A stretch of 64,000 nucleotides of DNA from Marthasterias glacialis (taxonomy: Eukaryota > Echinodermata > Asteroidea > Forcipulatida > Asteriidae), in assembly GCA_911728455.2 (NCBI GenBank), contig OU452224.1, positions 4,712,001-4,776,000 of the forward strand, written 5' to 3'. Below the pieces are notes generated by a model that saw nothing but the letters and a program-made list of their open reading frames with translations, was not told the DNA's origin and did not search any database. A program made the position numbers and the translations under genes. Below, piece by piece: positions 46,824 through 57,554 of the stretch. Position 1 is the stretch's first letter, and each line of letters opens with the position of its first letter.

Positions 46824-47472
46824 CAATTGTTGTCTGCTGTGATGTGGTCCATGCTGTTTTGGACACCCGAGGGGGCAGATGGCACCCGAGGCGAAGCAGA
46901 GGGTGCCATTGGCCCCCGAAGGTATCCAAAACAGCATGGACCACATATCACAGCAGACAACAATTGTTTTGTTATACTGTGGTATTAGATTGAAGGATTG
47001 TTAAAAAGGCCCTTAAGAATTTATTATGACAATAAAGCAAAATTGGTGGAACATCTCAACTTAATTTTTTATTTGCAACTGCAACAAGTAGTTCATTTTT
47101 TTTCACGTTTACATGCACTGGTCCCCATCACGAGCTTCATATCGAAAGTACAGTATGTGCATAGTACCAGTGGTTGCATTAGTAACCTCTTTCTCAGGTA
47201 GTACCACTAATCTGTTTGTACAGATCACTGGGGACGATGAAACATGTTCTGAGAACGATCTAGGTAATGGACGCGGGCGTCATGACCTACCTCTTTCTCA
47301 GGTGTATTGCTAACTTTAATATACATATCAATGGGGGCGATGAAACGAGTTGTCTGAGGACGATCTAGGTAATGGACCCCGACAACATCACTTTTTTGGG
47401 AAGACATGAAATTTTGTATTATGTCACCTGATTGGTTCTCGACCAATAAAAATTCACAATCTAATATCATGG
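46824..47472 (+). mobile_element. Palindrome-headed TATA-flanked element, copy 3
   Basis: TATA lies on both sides (46820-46823 and 47473-47476). It starts CAATTGTTGTCTG and forms a palindrome of about 144 bp (to 46967) whose tip contains CCCGAGGCGAAGCAGAGGG. The junction TTTTGTTATAC follows, then a body with inverted ends CTGTGGTATTAGATTG / CAATCTAATATCATGG. The body holds a 101-bp tandem duplication (units from ACCTCTTTCTCAGG at 47187 and 47288). Near the end are CACCTG, 12 nt, CCAAT (about 47443), 22 nt, then TATA. Only the plan, not the sequence, is shared with the other copies. Confidence 0.68.
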
Positions 47473-47479
47473 TATAACA

Positions 47480-48440
47480 AACAAATTTGATAACATTAAA
47501 AATGCTTCATTTTCTGATACACAATAAAGGTATTTTTGTAATCAATCTTTTAGGTTTGTTTGTTCACATTGGTGGATGTATGTGAAATTTTAAGGCATTG
47601 TGACATAATTGTACATACAAAGTATTTGATTGCTGGAAGACTTTGGAAGATTGAGGCAATTATTGTACTCACTTCTACTAATGTACAGAGAATGTAAGAC
47701 ACATCAGATGTACAAAACGTTTTAGTGATAAGAGTGTATTAATAAGTAGTATTACATTCAACCTTGTGCTGTCAATGGTACTTGTGTGTTTTAGATTATC
47801 AAAGGCATTCTGTGCTTCTGATTTTTTTCTCAAATAGGCCCTAGCATAACATTCAAATACCTTGAATCTAACACTTTACAAACTATAGATATCATTTGGA
47901 GAATTTTACCTTTTTTTAGATTTTGATCTTTACTTTTTGAGGCATGTTTACTTTTTTACAAAGTAAGGACCCACACATCAAATTTAGGTCTGACCAAATC
48001 ACTGTGCGTACCCCGCCGTCGAGTCAGCAATTTAAGGGTTCTGGACCCTGCCAACCCTTGGTTCGCAGGCGGCATAGTACCACAGCGCAGGGAGGCCAAT
48101 CCACAACCTGGTGTGCAAGAAAAATAATTTGGGCAGAAAGAACATTGCAGTGAGAGTGATTGTGATGATGTTTATAATGTTGATGACCCATTCCAATCCT
48201 CCTCCAGTGGCATGATACCATTAATCCTCTAATCTACACAAGTTTGAATCATCTTATGCCCTCAATCCTTCTATTTCTTACAGCATCTTACTAGGTCAGC
48301 TACCCTGACCCCTCTATGGTTCTCCAAGGTTCAATTCTTTATAAAGCCTTCAATCTTCCAAAATCAACCAAGTCTTTACACTTGATAGACCCCAATCCTC
48401 AGAAATCATGCAAAATATAGTGTTGAGATTGAATAATTTG
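47480..48440. other. No gene recognised
   Basis: The frame at 47944-48153 overlaps an opposite-strand frame and lacks any recognisable feature. The sequence is otherwise ordinary AT-rich DNA. Confidence 0.35.
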
Positions 48441-48446
48441 AAGGAT

Positions 48447-48808
48447 GAGGGTTAAGCAATAGCATTATTACTAGGGAAGACATGATGTGGGTTCCAATCC
48501 CAGCCTGGCCAGTCACGACACTTGTGTCCTTGAGCAAGACACTTTACCATAACTGCTTTGTCCTTCGGATGGGACGTTAAGCCGTAATGTAAGTCCCATG
48601 TACTACGATGGGTAATGCACATTAATTAAAGAACCCAGAACACTTAGTGTGAGAGAGTAGGGGTTTACCCTGGTACTTCTGGTTCAGATAGCAAACATCC
48701 TTATCTACAGGTTTCCTCAGGCTTCCAAGCTAAAGTGATTAGGTTCACTTTTGAGGAAACCTTAGTTTCATTACCAGAAATTAATAATAATAATAATAAT
48801 AGTACAAA
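48447..48808 (+). mobile_element. tRNA-derived SINE with (AAT)n tail
   Basis: A weak A-box (GAGGGTTAAGCAATAGC) is followed by a B-box GGGTTCCAATCCC (48489-48501). The body contains CCTTGAGCAAGACACTTTAC, CGGATGGGACGTTAAGCCGT and GGGTAATGCAC, a layout widespread in marine-animal SINEs. The 3' end (CACTTTTGAGG, CCTTAGTTTCATT, CCAGAAATT, then ATA/AAT repeats) matches that of the SINE at 31889-32160. Confidence 0.72.
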
Positions 48809-48854
48809 TAATAATATTAATAACAACACTGATTAACTACATGTAGGTAATAAT

Positions 48855-48948
48855 AGTATGAGGGTCTGGTCTCCACTCCATTAACATCAGCCAGCCAGCA
48901 ACCAAGGTCATTACCACGCATTGAAGACAGGGCCCTCATACTGTCATC
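48855..48948. repeat. Short foldback
   Basis: AGTATGAGGG near 48856 is complementary to CCCTCATACT near 48931, with some further pairing inside the arms. It may be a small foldback element; boundaries are uncertain. Confidence 0.45.
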
Positions 48949-49106
48949 ACCATTGATAAATACTTTTTTAATTTTTTTTAACGTAAAGATCATTAGAATT
49001 TGTAATTTTTTGTTTGCCAATTTATTTATAAAATTGTTCTATTCATGTTCAAGGGCCACTCTTTAGTCTATTCAATTTTTTGTGGCACCTATTCTCTTAC
49101 ACATTT

Positions 49107-49730
49107 GCCCCTTTCACACTATGCTTTTCCCTGGGGATATCCACGGGCAATTGCGGTCGGTCGTTTCACACCCCATTCTGCCCCGGCAAATGAGCAAACC
49201 CCGAATGGCCACCCCTGCTCCAGAGTAGGGGTAAAAGGCAAAACCCTGGGGTATTTTTAATCTCCCAGGGAATAAATACTAGTGGGAAACGAAAGCGGGT
49301 TTTGCTTACCCCAGTTATATCATGCACCTGACAGACAGTACAAGGTCAGAAGTGCAGAAGATTGAAGCAGCTGAGGTCAGGAATCAGCGTGCAAAATAGT
49401 TTGTGCGGTCAGCATAGTGTGAAATGAGCACCCTTTCTCCGTAAAATGCACACATAAAGGCATGTTGTGGGTAGCCATCTTGGTTGAGCACGCAGTGCAT
49501 GCTGGGATAGCACTTCCTGTTAACATGCGGCAACTACTTCTGCTTACCATCAAATTCATCCCTAGTGTGAAACGTTCGACCGGAACCCTCTAGAATAATG
49601 ACCCAGGGGATACGCTTGTAAGTACATGTACAGTGTGAAAGTGCGCCGGGGTAAGCGAGGGGTAAAAAAGCTCCCCGGGCCTCTCAGTGGTTGTATTCTA
49701 CAGGGACAAGTGATACAGTGTGAACAGGGC
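49107..49730. mobile_element. MITE with GCCC-TTCACACT ends (624 bp)
   Basis: The left end GCCCCTTTCACACTATGCTT and the complement of the right end, GCCCTGTTCACACTGTATCA, are inverted repeats. GTGTGAAA-like words recur inside (near 49160, 49420, 49565 and 49630), as often seen for transposase-binding subterminal repeats. The interior is GC-richer than the flanks. No protein is encoded. Confidence 0.6.
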
Positions 49731-49879
49731 TATAGTTAATTATTTATGCATACTTTCAAGAACAGACTATGAGCTACGAAAATTAACAGCACCAAACAGC
49801 ACCATCAATGGCAATACTTTGCAGAGTCCACAGCTACCTTAACCCTAACCATGCTAAATGCAGCAATATGCACCAACTG

Positions 49880-50175
49880 AAAATAGTTGTTGCAATCTGT
49901 TGCATTTGGCAGTCAACATGGATGTCATACTTTGACTGAACTTGTTGCACTTAGCAGTCAAGTGATTTTAGCCTATATTGGGGTTGCATTTTGTTGTACT
50001 TGGCAGTCAACTCAAATTCATACCTTGATGGAATTTGTTGCAATTTGTTGCCAAGTCAACACAGCACTTAATGTGCATACTGTTGCAAACACCCTTGCTC
50101 ATTTCCCAACACAAACAACATGTCTGCACAATGCAACAAAATCCCTTGTTACATTTTGTTGCATTTGGCAGGGCA
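49880..50175. repeat. Degenerate TTGTTGCA-TTTGGCAGTCAA repeats
   Basis: Variants of TTGTTGCA-TT-GGCAGTCAA occur near 49897, 49941, 49987, 50035 and 50155 with irregular spacing. The 104-codon frame spanning them is repeat-derived. Confidence 0.5.
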
Positions 50176-50420
50176 CTCAGGAAGACCCTGATGGGGGTTA
50201 GGGTTTAAATGAGACACTGGCTGTGTGTTCACGCCTGTGCTTTCATGTGGAACCATCTCTCCTTGCCAAAATAAAAAACGACACAAATATGCACAAAGAA
50301 AACAGTGAATTTGATAGTTCCATGCACAACATGCAGGCTGCATACAGAACCTTTGCACATTATTACGCTTGTTTGTGGGCCATTTATTTGCTAGTTCACA
50401 GAGTTGGTCTTTTTATTATA

Positions 50421-50895
50421 CACATATGGACTGGCAATGAGGGCAATAGTGCACGTCTATGCATCCCAAGGGCCTGTGAGTGACCAGGAGAGGGTCCTAT
50501 TTAGGAAATAGGACCGTCTCCTGGTCATTCACAGGCCCGAGGGGTGCATAGACGTGCACTTTTGCCTAAATAATGCCAGTCCATATGTGTTTTATAACAC
50601 ACCTCAGTTCAAAATGTCATGTGAAAAAAAATTTTTTACAGGATGCACGGTTTTACAACGGTAAACTGTTATAAGCATTGTAAACCTGTTGAGGGCGCTG
50701 TTTACCAGTGAATAGTTTTGGGGTTTTTGAAACTATTTCCCGCTTTGCGAACTATTTCCCCCAAATGAAGCGCGTGCAGTGCATTGACATGCATCAAGTT
50801 CAATGTGATGCAGATTTCATGCACTAGGCTATATTAGTTCACCCCACGTGACCGTGTTTCAGCCAATCAGGATAAAGAACCATGGAGAGGTGTGT
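50421..50895 (+). mobile_element. Palindrome-headed TATA-flanked element, copy 4
   Basis: TATA lies on both sides (50417-50420 and 50896-50899). It starts CACATATGGACTGGC and forms a palindrome of about 170 bp centred near 50500, with tip GGTCCTATTTAGGAAATAGG, returning to GCCAGTCCATATGTG. The junction TTTTATAAC follows, then a body with inverted ends ACACACCTC / GAGGTGTGT. Near the right end are CACGTG, 12 nt, CCAATCA (about 50864), 25 nt, then TTATAA. It lacks the CGAGGCGAAGC tip seen in the other three. Confidence 0.7.
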
Positions 50896-51280
50896 TATAA
50901 TACAAGTTAGTCGCCTCCATGTGACCAGTCTTCAATCAGTCAGAGTGCATAAAGTCTCCAAGGTATTTATCAGTGGGAGTTAAAAATAACTCTCTGTTAT
51001 TCACTAATATCAGTAAATCACAGAGGTTTAAATAACAAAACAAGCTCTAAAAATGCCATCATAGTCCGAGACCTTTCTTTTAAAACTTGCGCAAAACACG
51101 TTTTTATTTGTTCAATTTTTAAGTCAGAAAAAAATGCATAATGCAACCTATCAATTTATTGCAGGAAAAACAATATTGAGAGTGATTTTGCAGAATATTA
51201 GTTCCTACTCACTGCTTACCACTAATTGGTTTGATATTTAATTTTAAAACACGTTTTCACCCATATTACATTTATTCTAA

Positions 51281-52553
51281 GGCCGAACAAAATAATAGTT
51301 GTGTTTCCTATTACACTGTGGATGGGAATAGGGTAGGTAGGGGGGTAATATCTTTTTTTTTTGCTTAAAGTTTTTATGGCTCCGAAAATTAGGGTAGGCT
51401 AATGTTCCTAAATGGTTTTTTTTGCGCACTTAATTTAAAGACTGACCATGTCAAATTTGTTATTGTATGTCAATAGTACCTATCAGCACTGTCTATTCAC
51501 TGATTCAATGCATGTATCTGACTTAACACCAGTAGAAAGTCAACTTGTGGGAGCATCTATCCCACGTCAACGCGAACACTCCCCCTGTCCCCGATGCTGC
51601 CATGTTGCAAACGGCCTTGCAAACTATACTGCGAGGAAACACACGGCCTCGAGCAGTCAGTCGAGTCACTATCGAAAGTGTCGTGGTATCACACGTGTTT
51701 GCAGCCAGAAGCAGGGCACCAAGCTTGTGTTGACCCACAATAATATGTGCGTTATCCCGATTGGCCAGTAAGTGGGCAAAAAAAATTCACAACCAATAGC
51801 AAGTGAGCTTTCAAAACACACTCATGTTGACCAACGTTTTACATTGCCTGGTACCCAACTGTGAAAAGTTTCCTGTCATTGGACTTGGAGGTGACGTCAA
51901 GTCAAACATTTTCCAAAACACTTTCCTCATTATTAATGGAGCCTAAATTAATTGAAAATACGCACACAAAAAAAACCTTTCAGAAATTATAATGTCAACT
52001 TCATCTGCAAATTACAACTTTATCTGCAGATTTAGCTTATTAATTGGCATTATAAATTTTTGAAACACCCCTACGCTCCTTTTTCGACGAGCCCAAACAC
52101 GTCACAGAACCGCGCAAAATAGTAATCACGCAAGTTGAAAATTGTGCACATTCGCGCACGTAAATGTTTTAATTTGCGTAGGTATATCTTCAATTTGCGC
52201 AAGTTAAGCACACTGATAGAACATGTAACACAACAACTGAATTTGCCGACGGAATTGGAACGACTTGTACTTTTGTAGGAGCTAGCTCACAAAATTACGT
52301 GGTGGTACGATCGAAGTGACCAAGGTACGAAATGGAAAAGGTTCGAAGTGTCCGACATTCATGTTTGAATGAGTAAAAAAATAAAGGAAAAAACGAAGAA
52401 GAAATCCAGGACGATGTGCACAAAAATGAGGTTTAGGGTCGGCACCATAAGATTTTATTTTATATCGTTTTTACGAATAAAAAGATGTAGGGTCGGCGTG
52501 ATTTTCTAGGGACGGTCGGGTAACCGGAAACACAACTATTATTTTGTTCGGCC
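51281..52553. mobile_element. PIF/Harbinger-like non-autonomous element (1.27 kb)
   Basis: Terminal inverted repeats of 28 bp appear perfect: the left starts GGCCGAACAAAATAATAGTT and the right is its exact complement. Flanking TAA on both sides (51278-51280, 52554-52556) fits the 3-bp TWA target duplication of the PIF/Harbinger superfamily. Frames up to 107 codons inside (51448-51771) show no DDE transposase or Myb-like partner, so it is non-autonomous. Perfect ends suggest fairly recent insertion. Sub-terminal GGGTCGGC repeats lie on the right side (52437, 52490). Confidence 0.8.
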
Positions 52554-52819
52554 TAATGAGTAAACAATGCACAAGGCATCATAATTTGAATAATTTTTTT
52601 GTAGGTTTTCACCATCTAACAATTCTAGAATTGTAATACATTATTTGGAGTTAATCCTTTCATTTCCATTGGCCTTCATAAAAACAGACAAAGTACCTCT
52701 TGAGGTACATGTAAGATGATAAAATGGAAACCTGACATTTTAAAATGACAGTAAACAGCAAATACCATGTAGAGAAATAGATTGACATTTAATAGCAAAA
52801 GGAATACAAGCAATCCACC

Positions 52820-53294
52820 AAAAGAGTTAAAGACCACAGCTGTGAGGAACAACAGTTGTAATAAGATAAACTAATTGCAAAGTTTGAATCATCTGAGATG
52901 TAAGGATGTGTACAGAGGATGTAAATAGAGTCTTGCATCCTGACACCTAAACAGAAGAAACTCATCAGTTTTCTCTAAGACAGTAAAGATCACAGCTTCG
53001 AGGGAAAACAGCTGTAAAGAATACAAACTATTTGCAAAGTTCAATTCAGCTGACATGTAAGGATGTGTACAGAGGATGCAAATAGAGTCTTGCACCCTGA
53101 CACCTAAACAGAAGAAACTCATCAGTTTTCTCTAAGAGAGTAAAGATCACAGCTTTGAAGGAAAACAGATATAAGTAAGAATATAAACTATTTGCAAAGT
53201 TCAATTCAGCTGACATGTAAGGATGTGTACATAGGATGCAAATAGAGTCTTGCACCCTGACACCCAAACAGAAGAAACTCATCAGTTTTCTCTT
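52820..53294. repeat. Three-copy tandem repeat, period 158-159 bp
   Basis: TAAGGATGTGTAC marks units at 52901, 53059 and 53218. Each has AATAGAGTCTTGCA-CCTGACACC, AACAGAAGAAACTCATCAGT, TTTCTCTAAGA and AAAGATCACAGCTT. A diverged partial unit precedes the first (from about 52820). Minus-strand frames of 77-78 codons simply repeat with the unit. Confidence 0.9.
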
Positions 53295-53299
53295 GGAAT

Positions 53300-54590
53300 G
53301 CAGAGCTCATAATTTCAGGGGGTAGGGGTAATAGAAAACTGTGCAGAGTTTGCAAACAGTTCCAGTACTACACACTTAAACAGGAGGCATGCATCTACGT
53401 TAGAGGAGTGGGCATATGATCAGCAAAAGAATGGCCAAGCACAAATTACCAATTTTGAAACACACTGATGAGAAAGCAAGCCCAGTCAACTTCAGTAGAT
53501 ACAAATTTGGATTGTATAAATGATCCTGACAAACTTTTTATTCATAAGAACCAAGCCATGTGAACCCAAAGGCTGATACAGTTACACGGATCTTTAGAAT
53601 CTCTACAGAAATATGAGGTCAGGAAACTTAAAGGGGTATTCCCTTGAAAGTTCAACTCTCTCCGCAGCATGTGAAGGTGAAGGAAACCCTTATAAATCAC
53701 AAAGCTGTGAGTAGAGTTACTATAGGAAAGGTAGAAGATCATGATGAGATCAACCAGCGATCAAGTAGTTCAAATGAAATATAAATGCTGGTGGGAAAAG
53801 TCAAGTTTCTCTGGACAAGACATGAATACCAATCAAACAGACTATGTTTACAGGGATCTGCAGTGTAGTATTAGTACAGTCTAGTCACAGACCTGTCAAT
53901 CTTTTCACCATTTAGAGACAATATGGCTGATTTTCAGTAGATTTTCAATGTGCAGTTTCAAATATGCTTGAAAAGAACTTTTGTATCGGATTTCGAATTT
54001 AAGTTCAGTCAACATCCATCCCCAGCCCTATATAATGGGAACTCTCAGACACAAATTAATAAAATTCAGTTTGAAAACAAAACGTGGAAACTGCAAACAT
54101 TTCAGCCCAAAACTGGCCTCAACTGGGGATCAACTGTATTTACTAAGTGTACATTCACTAAAATAGTAATAACATATTTAGTTGATGGACCTCGAACAAT
54201 AAATAATTAAAACTATATTTTGAGACAATCTGACACGTTACTTAAAAAAAGCTGTCCATTTGGGCAACAATGAATGCTCTTTGAGAAAGATTTAAAGGAG
54301 TTGAAATTTCATTTAATCTGGGAGATTTGGGACTTCTGCATGATGGTGGGTTTTGATGGGTTGTGGAGACTAATTGTGTATTATATTTTTCTTCTTTCCT
54401 TTGGTAAACTTAGGATTGACTTGAACATTTTATAACTGAAAAGAGCATGTTTTTCTATTCTTGTTTAATTTTATCATAAAATGATCAGTGGTCTTGTGGG
54501 ATATCAATTTCAAGATAACAAAACTCTAGCAAATAATTACAATTTAAGAGCAACAGACAGTTTTACAAAATTAAATTAAACAATTCTGAT
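53300..54590. other. No gene recognised
   Basis: Short frames (53542-53742 minus, 53950-54210 plus) lack features that would support a gene. The stretch is otherwise plain AT-rich sequence. Confidence 0.35.
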
Positions 54591-54592
54591 CA

Positions 54593-54892
54593 TTATCTTC
54601 TATTACATGCAGTTTTATAACAATCTCTTAAAATTTTTAGAACAGTTATTTCCTGTAAGTCCAAAGTGACATGGCCTGCAGATTGATTCAAAAAGGCTTG
54701 GCCCATTTCCTGAGCAAAAAGAACTTGAAAACCTGTAAATGGCACTATGGCCAAAGGCATATCAATGGAAGAGCCTCTCTGTTGACTTAAGATTGAGAAA
54801 TGACCTGATTTTATTGATCTACTAATTATAATCTTCCTGACTTTTAAGCCCTTCCTTGAGGCTTTTGCCATATCATTGAAACACTGACACAT
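54593..54892 (-). CDS. Possible terminal coding exon, unknown product
   Basis: A 99-codon minus-strand frame reads like protein. It has a basic N-terminal part (MAKASRKGLKVRK), a Ser/Gln-rich middle, a hydrophobic stretch (MPLAIVPFTGFQVLFAQEMG) and an Asp/Leu-rich end closing in CNRR-stop. An acceptor-like AG precedes it (near 54878 or 54892), but the pyrimidine tract is poor. It lies downstream, on the same strand, of the exon-like block at 55128-55375. No family is recognised. Confidence 0.3.
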   Translation of the reverse strand: MCQCFNDMAKASRKGLKVRKIIISRSIKSGHFSILSQQRGSSIDMPLAIVPFTGFQVLFAQEMGQAFLNQSAGHVTLDLQEITVLKILRDCYKTACNRR

Positions 54893-55127
54893 TTCTCAAT
54901 GATTAAACCTTCTTATCTTGTGAAGTTGATGTCCAGGTTTAGGGTCAATCAAATATTAATAACACTAAAGCATGTTCATGAAAGTCCATTTCTAGCAATA
55001 ACAACATAAATGAACCACACAGGATGGACAAGCTTCATGCACAACCCAAAGAAAATGTAGTTATGTACCTGAAACACAATTACATCGTTAGAAATGTTTA
55101 AAAGCAGAATTGTGAAGCAAAACTTAC

Positions 55128-55375
55128 CAAAGGCTAAATGCAATCAGATTATGAATGTTTGGCTTGCTCTTGGCGACCTTGTGAGAAGCAATCTTGGGCT
55201 GCATCTGGAGATGCTTCAACTTCTTCTGTTCATGCATCGTACATCCAGAGTCCAGCAATGTGGCTGCCTTCAAGACTTCTTCAAGTCCAAACTCCTAGGA
55301 GTTGGCTGATAGTCTAGCTGCAAGATCCCTATCCTTGTGAACCCAAGCTACTGCAGGATCACCAATGTTGCAAAC
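55128..55375 (-). pseudogene. Coding exon-like block with one internal stop
   Basis: On the minus strand, an acceptor TTTGTTTGCTGTCCATCAG precedes a 248-bp block ending at donor TTTG|GTAAG (55128/55127). One frame is open for 82 codons except for a single TAG at codon 27 (55295-55297). Flanking segments read VCNIGDPAVAWVHKDRDLAA before it and EFGLEEVLKAATLLDSGC after, the latter running into a Lys/Gln/His-rich stretch. The composition is convincingly protein-like. A short 59-bp gap to a strong acceptor (GTAATTGTGTTTCAG, ending near 55069) could lead to a small last exon. It may be a decayed gene, or the stop may be an allele or sequencing error. Confidence 0.42.
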
Positions 55376-55791
55376 CTGATGGACAGCAAACAAACGTGAA
55401 ATGAGACACTTAGATAAAATCTCCCGCAACAAGTTGCCGCCGAAATACAATGAATGAACCATGGTGGAAGCCTCTTAATGCCCAGTAGTCCCCTTCTTGG
55501 AACAAAAACGAATTTGCAAGTAAAACAAAATTGGGCTCAGTGATGCCAGCCCTGCATTTACCACCAGGCTGCGCAGTATGCACAAAAAAACTTCTTGACG
55601 ATTGTACACGTTCATGTTTTATTTCAGACTGAATTTTCAGTGAAAGTGAAAGCAGAATTCTAAAAGATAGTCCGGGAGTAAAGTACCGGGGATATGTGCA
55701 CAGATTTTCAGCTTCCAACATCGGGTAAACAGCTTTTGTAGTTCTTTTCGCTCTGTAAAGAAGCTTCAAATCCAGGACGTCAGTACTAGTA

Positions 55792-57554
55792 CAGTCATTT
55801 GACCAGTTCGGGATCATTGACCAGTTCCGGATCACTTCAACTTTGCCTTGCCCCTCGATCATCAATAAATTACTCTTCATGTGACCAATTTAATAAATGT
55901 AAAGAATAACATCTAATAAGATAACACACCAAAATTCAAGTGTATATCATCATTGTTGAATAAATTATGGCAAATTTTCTGAAGTTTGTCAGTGACAATC
56001 TTTGTTATTTTTGAAATAAAATGATGGTTAAAAAATGCTGTTCAAACTTCTCACTTTTCATATTTGAAGGTATGAGCAGATAAAAGTCATTTAAAATGGT
56101 TCAGATGCATGAACAGTGTTTATGTAAATTTACTGAGCAGTCATCTTTTCTCTTTTGGTGAAAACATTGCAAAGAATGCATTTTTTGAGTCATTTCGCCC
56201 TTTGACCAGTTCTGGATCACTCAACATTAAAGCAATGTTAATCTGGTAATTTAGTGCACTCAACACATACATTTTTACATATCGAGAAGTATAAAACTAT
56301 TTGAATAAATGGAAATGTTGCCGCATCCGACTGCCACTTTTTTTACGTATTTAAAAAAAAAACGAACGCGCTTTCCCTCAATCACCTTTCCCCTCATGCC
56401 CTCCCACCTTCCAGTGTCCTCTCTTAACTTTCTCCATGTTTTTACCTGTATCTTATTTGCCTGGAGGAATCGAACATTAGTTATTACTTATTACACAATT
56501 ATATATTGCATTTCACTCACTGGGATTCGAACCTGTAAGGGAAAGAACACATTATTAACACACAAGACCACAGCCTACACCGCTAGGCTATGAGGCTTTG
56601 ACACCATGATGGGTTTGTTAGTTCTATGTGAAACTACCACACTAAAGGTCATAATGAATATGTAATTTTTATGAATAATTATGAATAATCAAATTAGCAG
56701 GATTGTCCTAAAATTTGCATGATGTGAATATTCCTAACCTTATGAATGCCCACATGCATTACACATGAGCCACGTGAAGGGAACACTATGGATGATTCCA
56801 TTAGTATCGGTCCTGGGTATGTTCAACTGCTGAAGACGCACGTCGTGATCACCCCCATCCCCGAAGCTACAGTTTTGAATGCCATGTCAACTTCCCTCCT
56901 AAACATCATCTCAGTTTACCTATTTGGAAAATAGAAAGGTCCCATTGACTTCTCCACTGCGCATCAACGATGACCGACTCAAATTATTGGAGTTACCACT
57001 CGCGCGCACACGGGCAAATGAACACAAAATGGTGTTTATTTTCATGTCACTGGAAGGCGAAGCCTCGAGGATTTTTTTCACGTTTTCAACCCTTTAGAAT
57101 TGTTCAAACTTCCTGTTCCTTGCTAGATATATTCTTCAACCCTTCTAGATAGGTAAGGATCAAAATTTAATTAAATTCCATGGATATAAAGTGATGGCCG
57201 GATACGGCATTTTAGCCGAATAAATAGCTGTTAATAATATTACTTGTATTTTCAAGATGGAGGACAACATGTGCATTGATGCACAACAACTTTACGAATA
57301 GGAATGAGGGTTTGCAATAAAGGTTCCTCTAATGATCTAGAATAGAAGCAACTGATCCACAACTGGTCAAAAAGATGTCAATTCTTTTCTCAAAGCCCCT
57401 TCCAAGATATACGTATTTTTGGTCATTTGACACTTGGTGACTTTTATGGCCTGTTTAGGTAAACTAATTGACATACTTCATTTAAAATTGTCGAAAAAGC
57501 TTAGATTGCACAGCGTGAATTCATAAAAATGATCCAGAACTGGTCAAATGACTG
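55792..57554. mobile_element. Mariner-like TA-flanked element without transposase (1.76 kb)
   Basis: Ends of 26 bp are inverted repeats with one difference: CAGTCATTTGACCAGTTC, then a variable base, then GGATCAT. TA flanks both sides (55790-55791, 57555-57556), as in the Tc1/mariner superfamily. The inner part of the end is repeated: TTGACCAGTTC-GGATCA directly after the left end (about 55817), again at 56202-56219, and inverted near 57352. This resembles the inverted/direct-repeat ends of some Tc1-type elements. No transposase is visible; a tRNA-like SINE head (56514-56597) lies inside. Confidence 0.7.
56514..56597 (-). mobile_element. tRNA-like SINE head or tRNA pseudogene
   Basis: On the minus strand, TAGCCTAGCGGTGTAGG (A-box; 56574-56590) is followed, after a long variable-like region, by a perfect B-box GGTTCGAATCC (56523-56533). 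The layout resembles a long-variable-arm tRNA. The acceptor stem pairs at only about five of seven positions and the T-stem is poor, so a working tRNA is unlikely. Confidence 0.5.

Noticed and set aside
51448-51771. 107-codon frame inside the Harbinger-like element as possible transposase
   Set aside because: Far too short, without a DDE or helix-turn-helix signature; overlapping frames are open on the other strand too.
55410-55880. 156-codon minus-strand open frame
   Set aside because: Its first part lies inside the mariner-like element's left end and the rest crosses the element boundary, so it cannot be one old protein. No motif seen.
56514-56597. Functional long-variable-arm tRNA gene
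   Set aside because: Acceptor and T stems pair poorly; only the promoter boxes are well kept.
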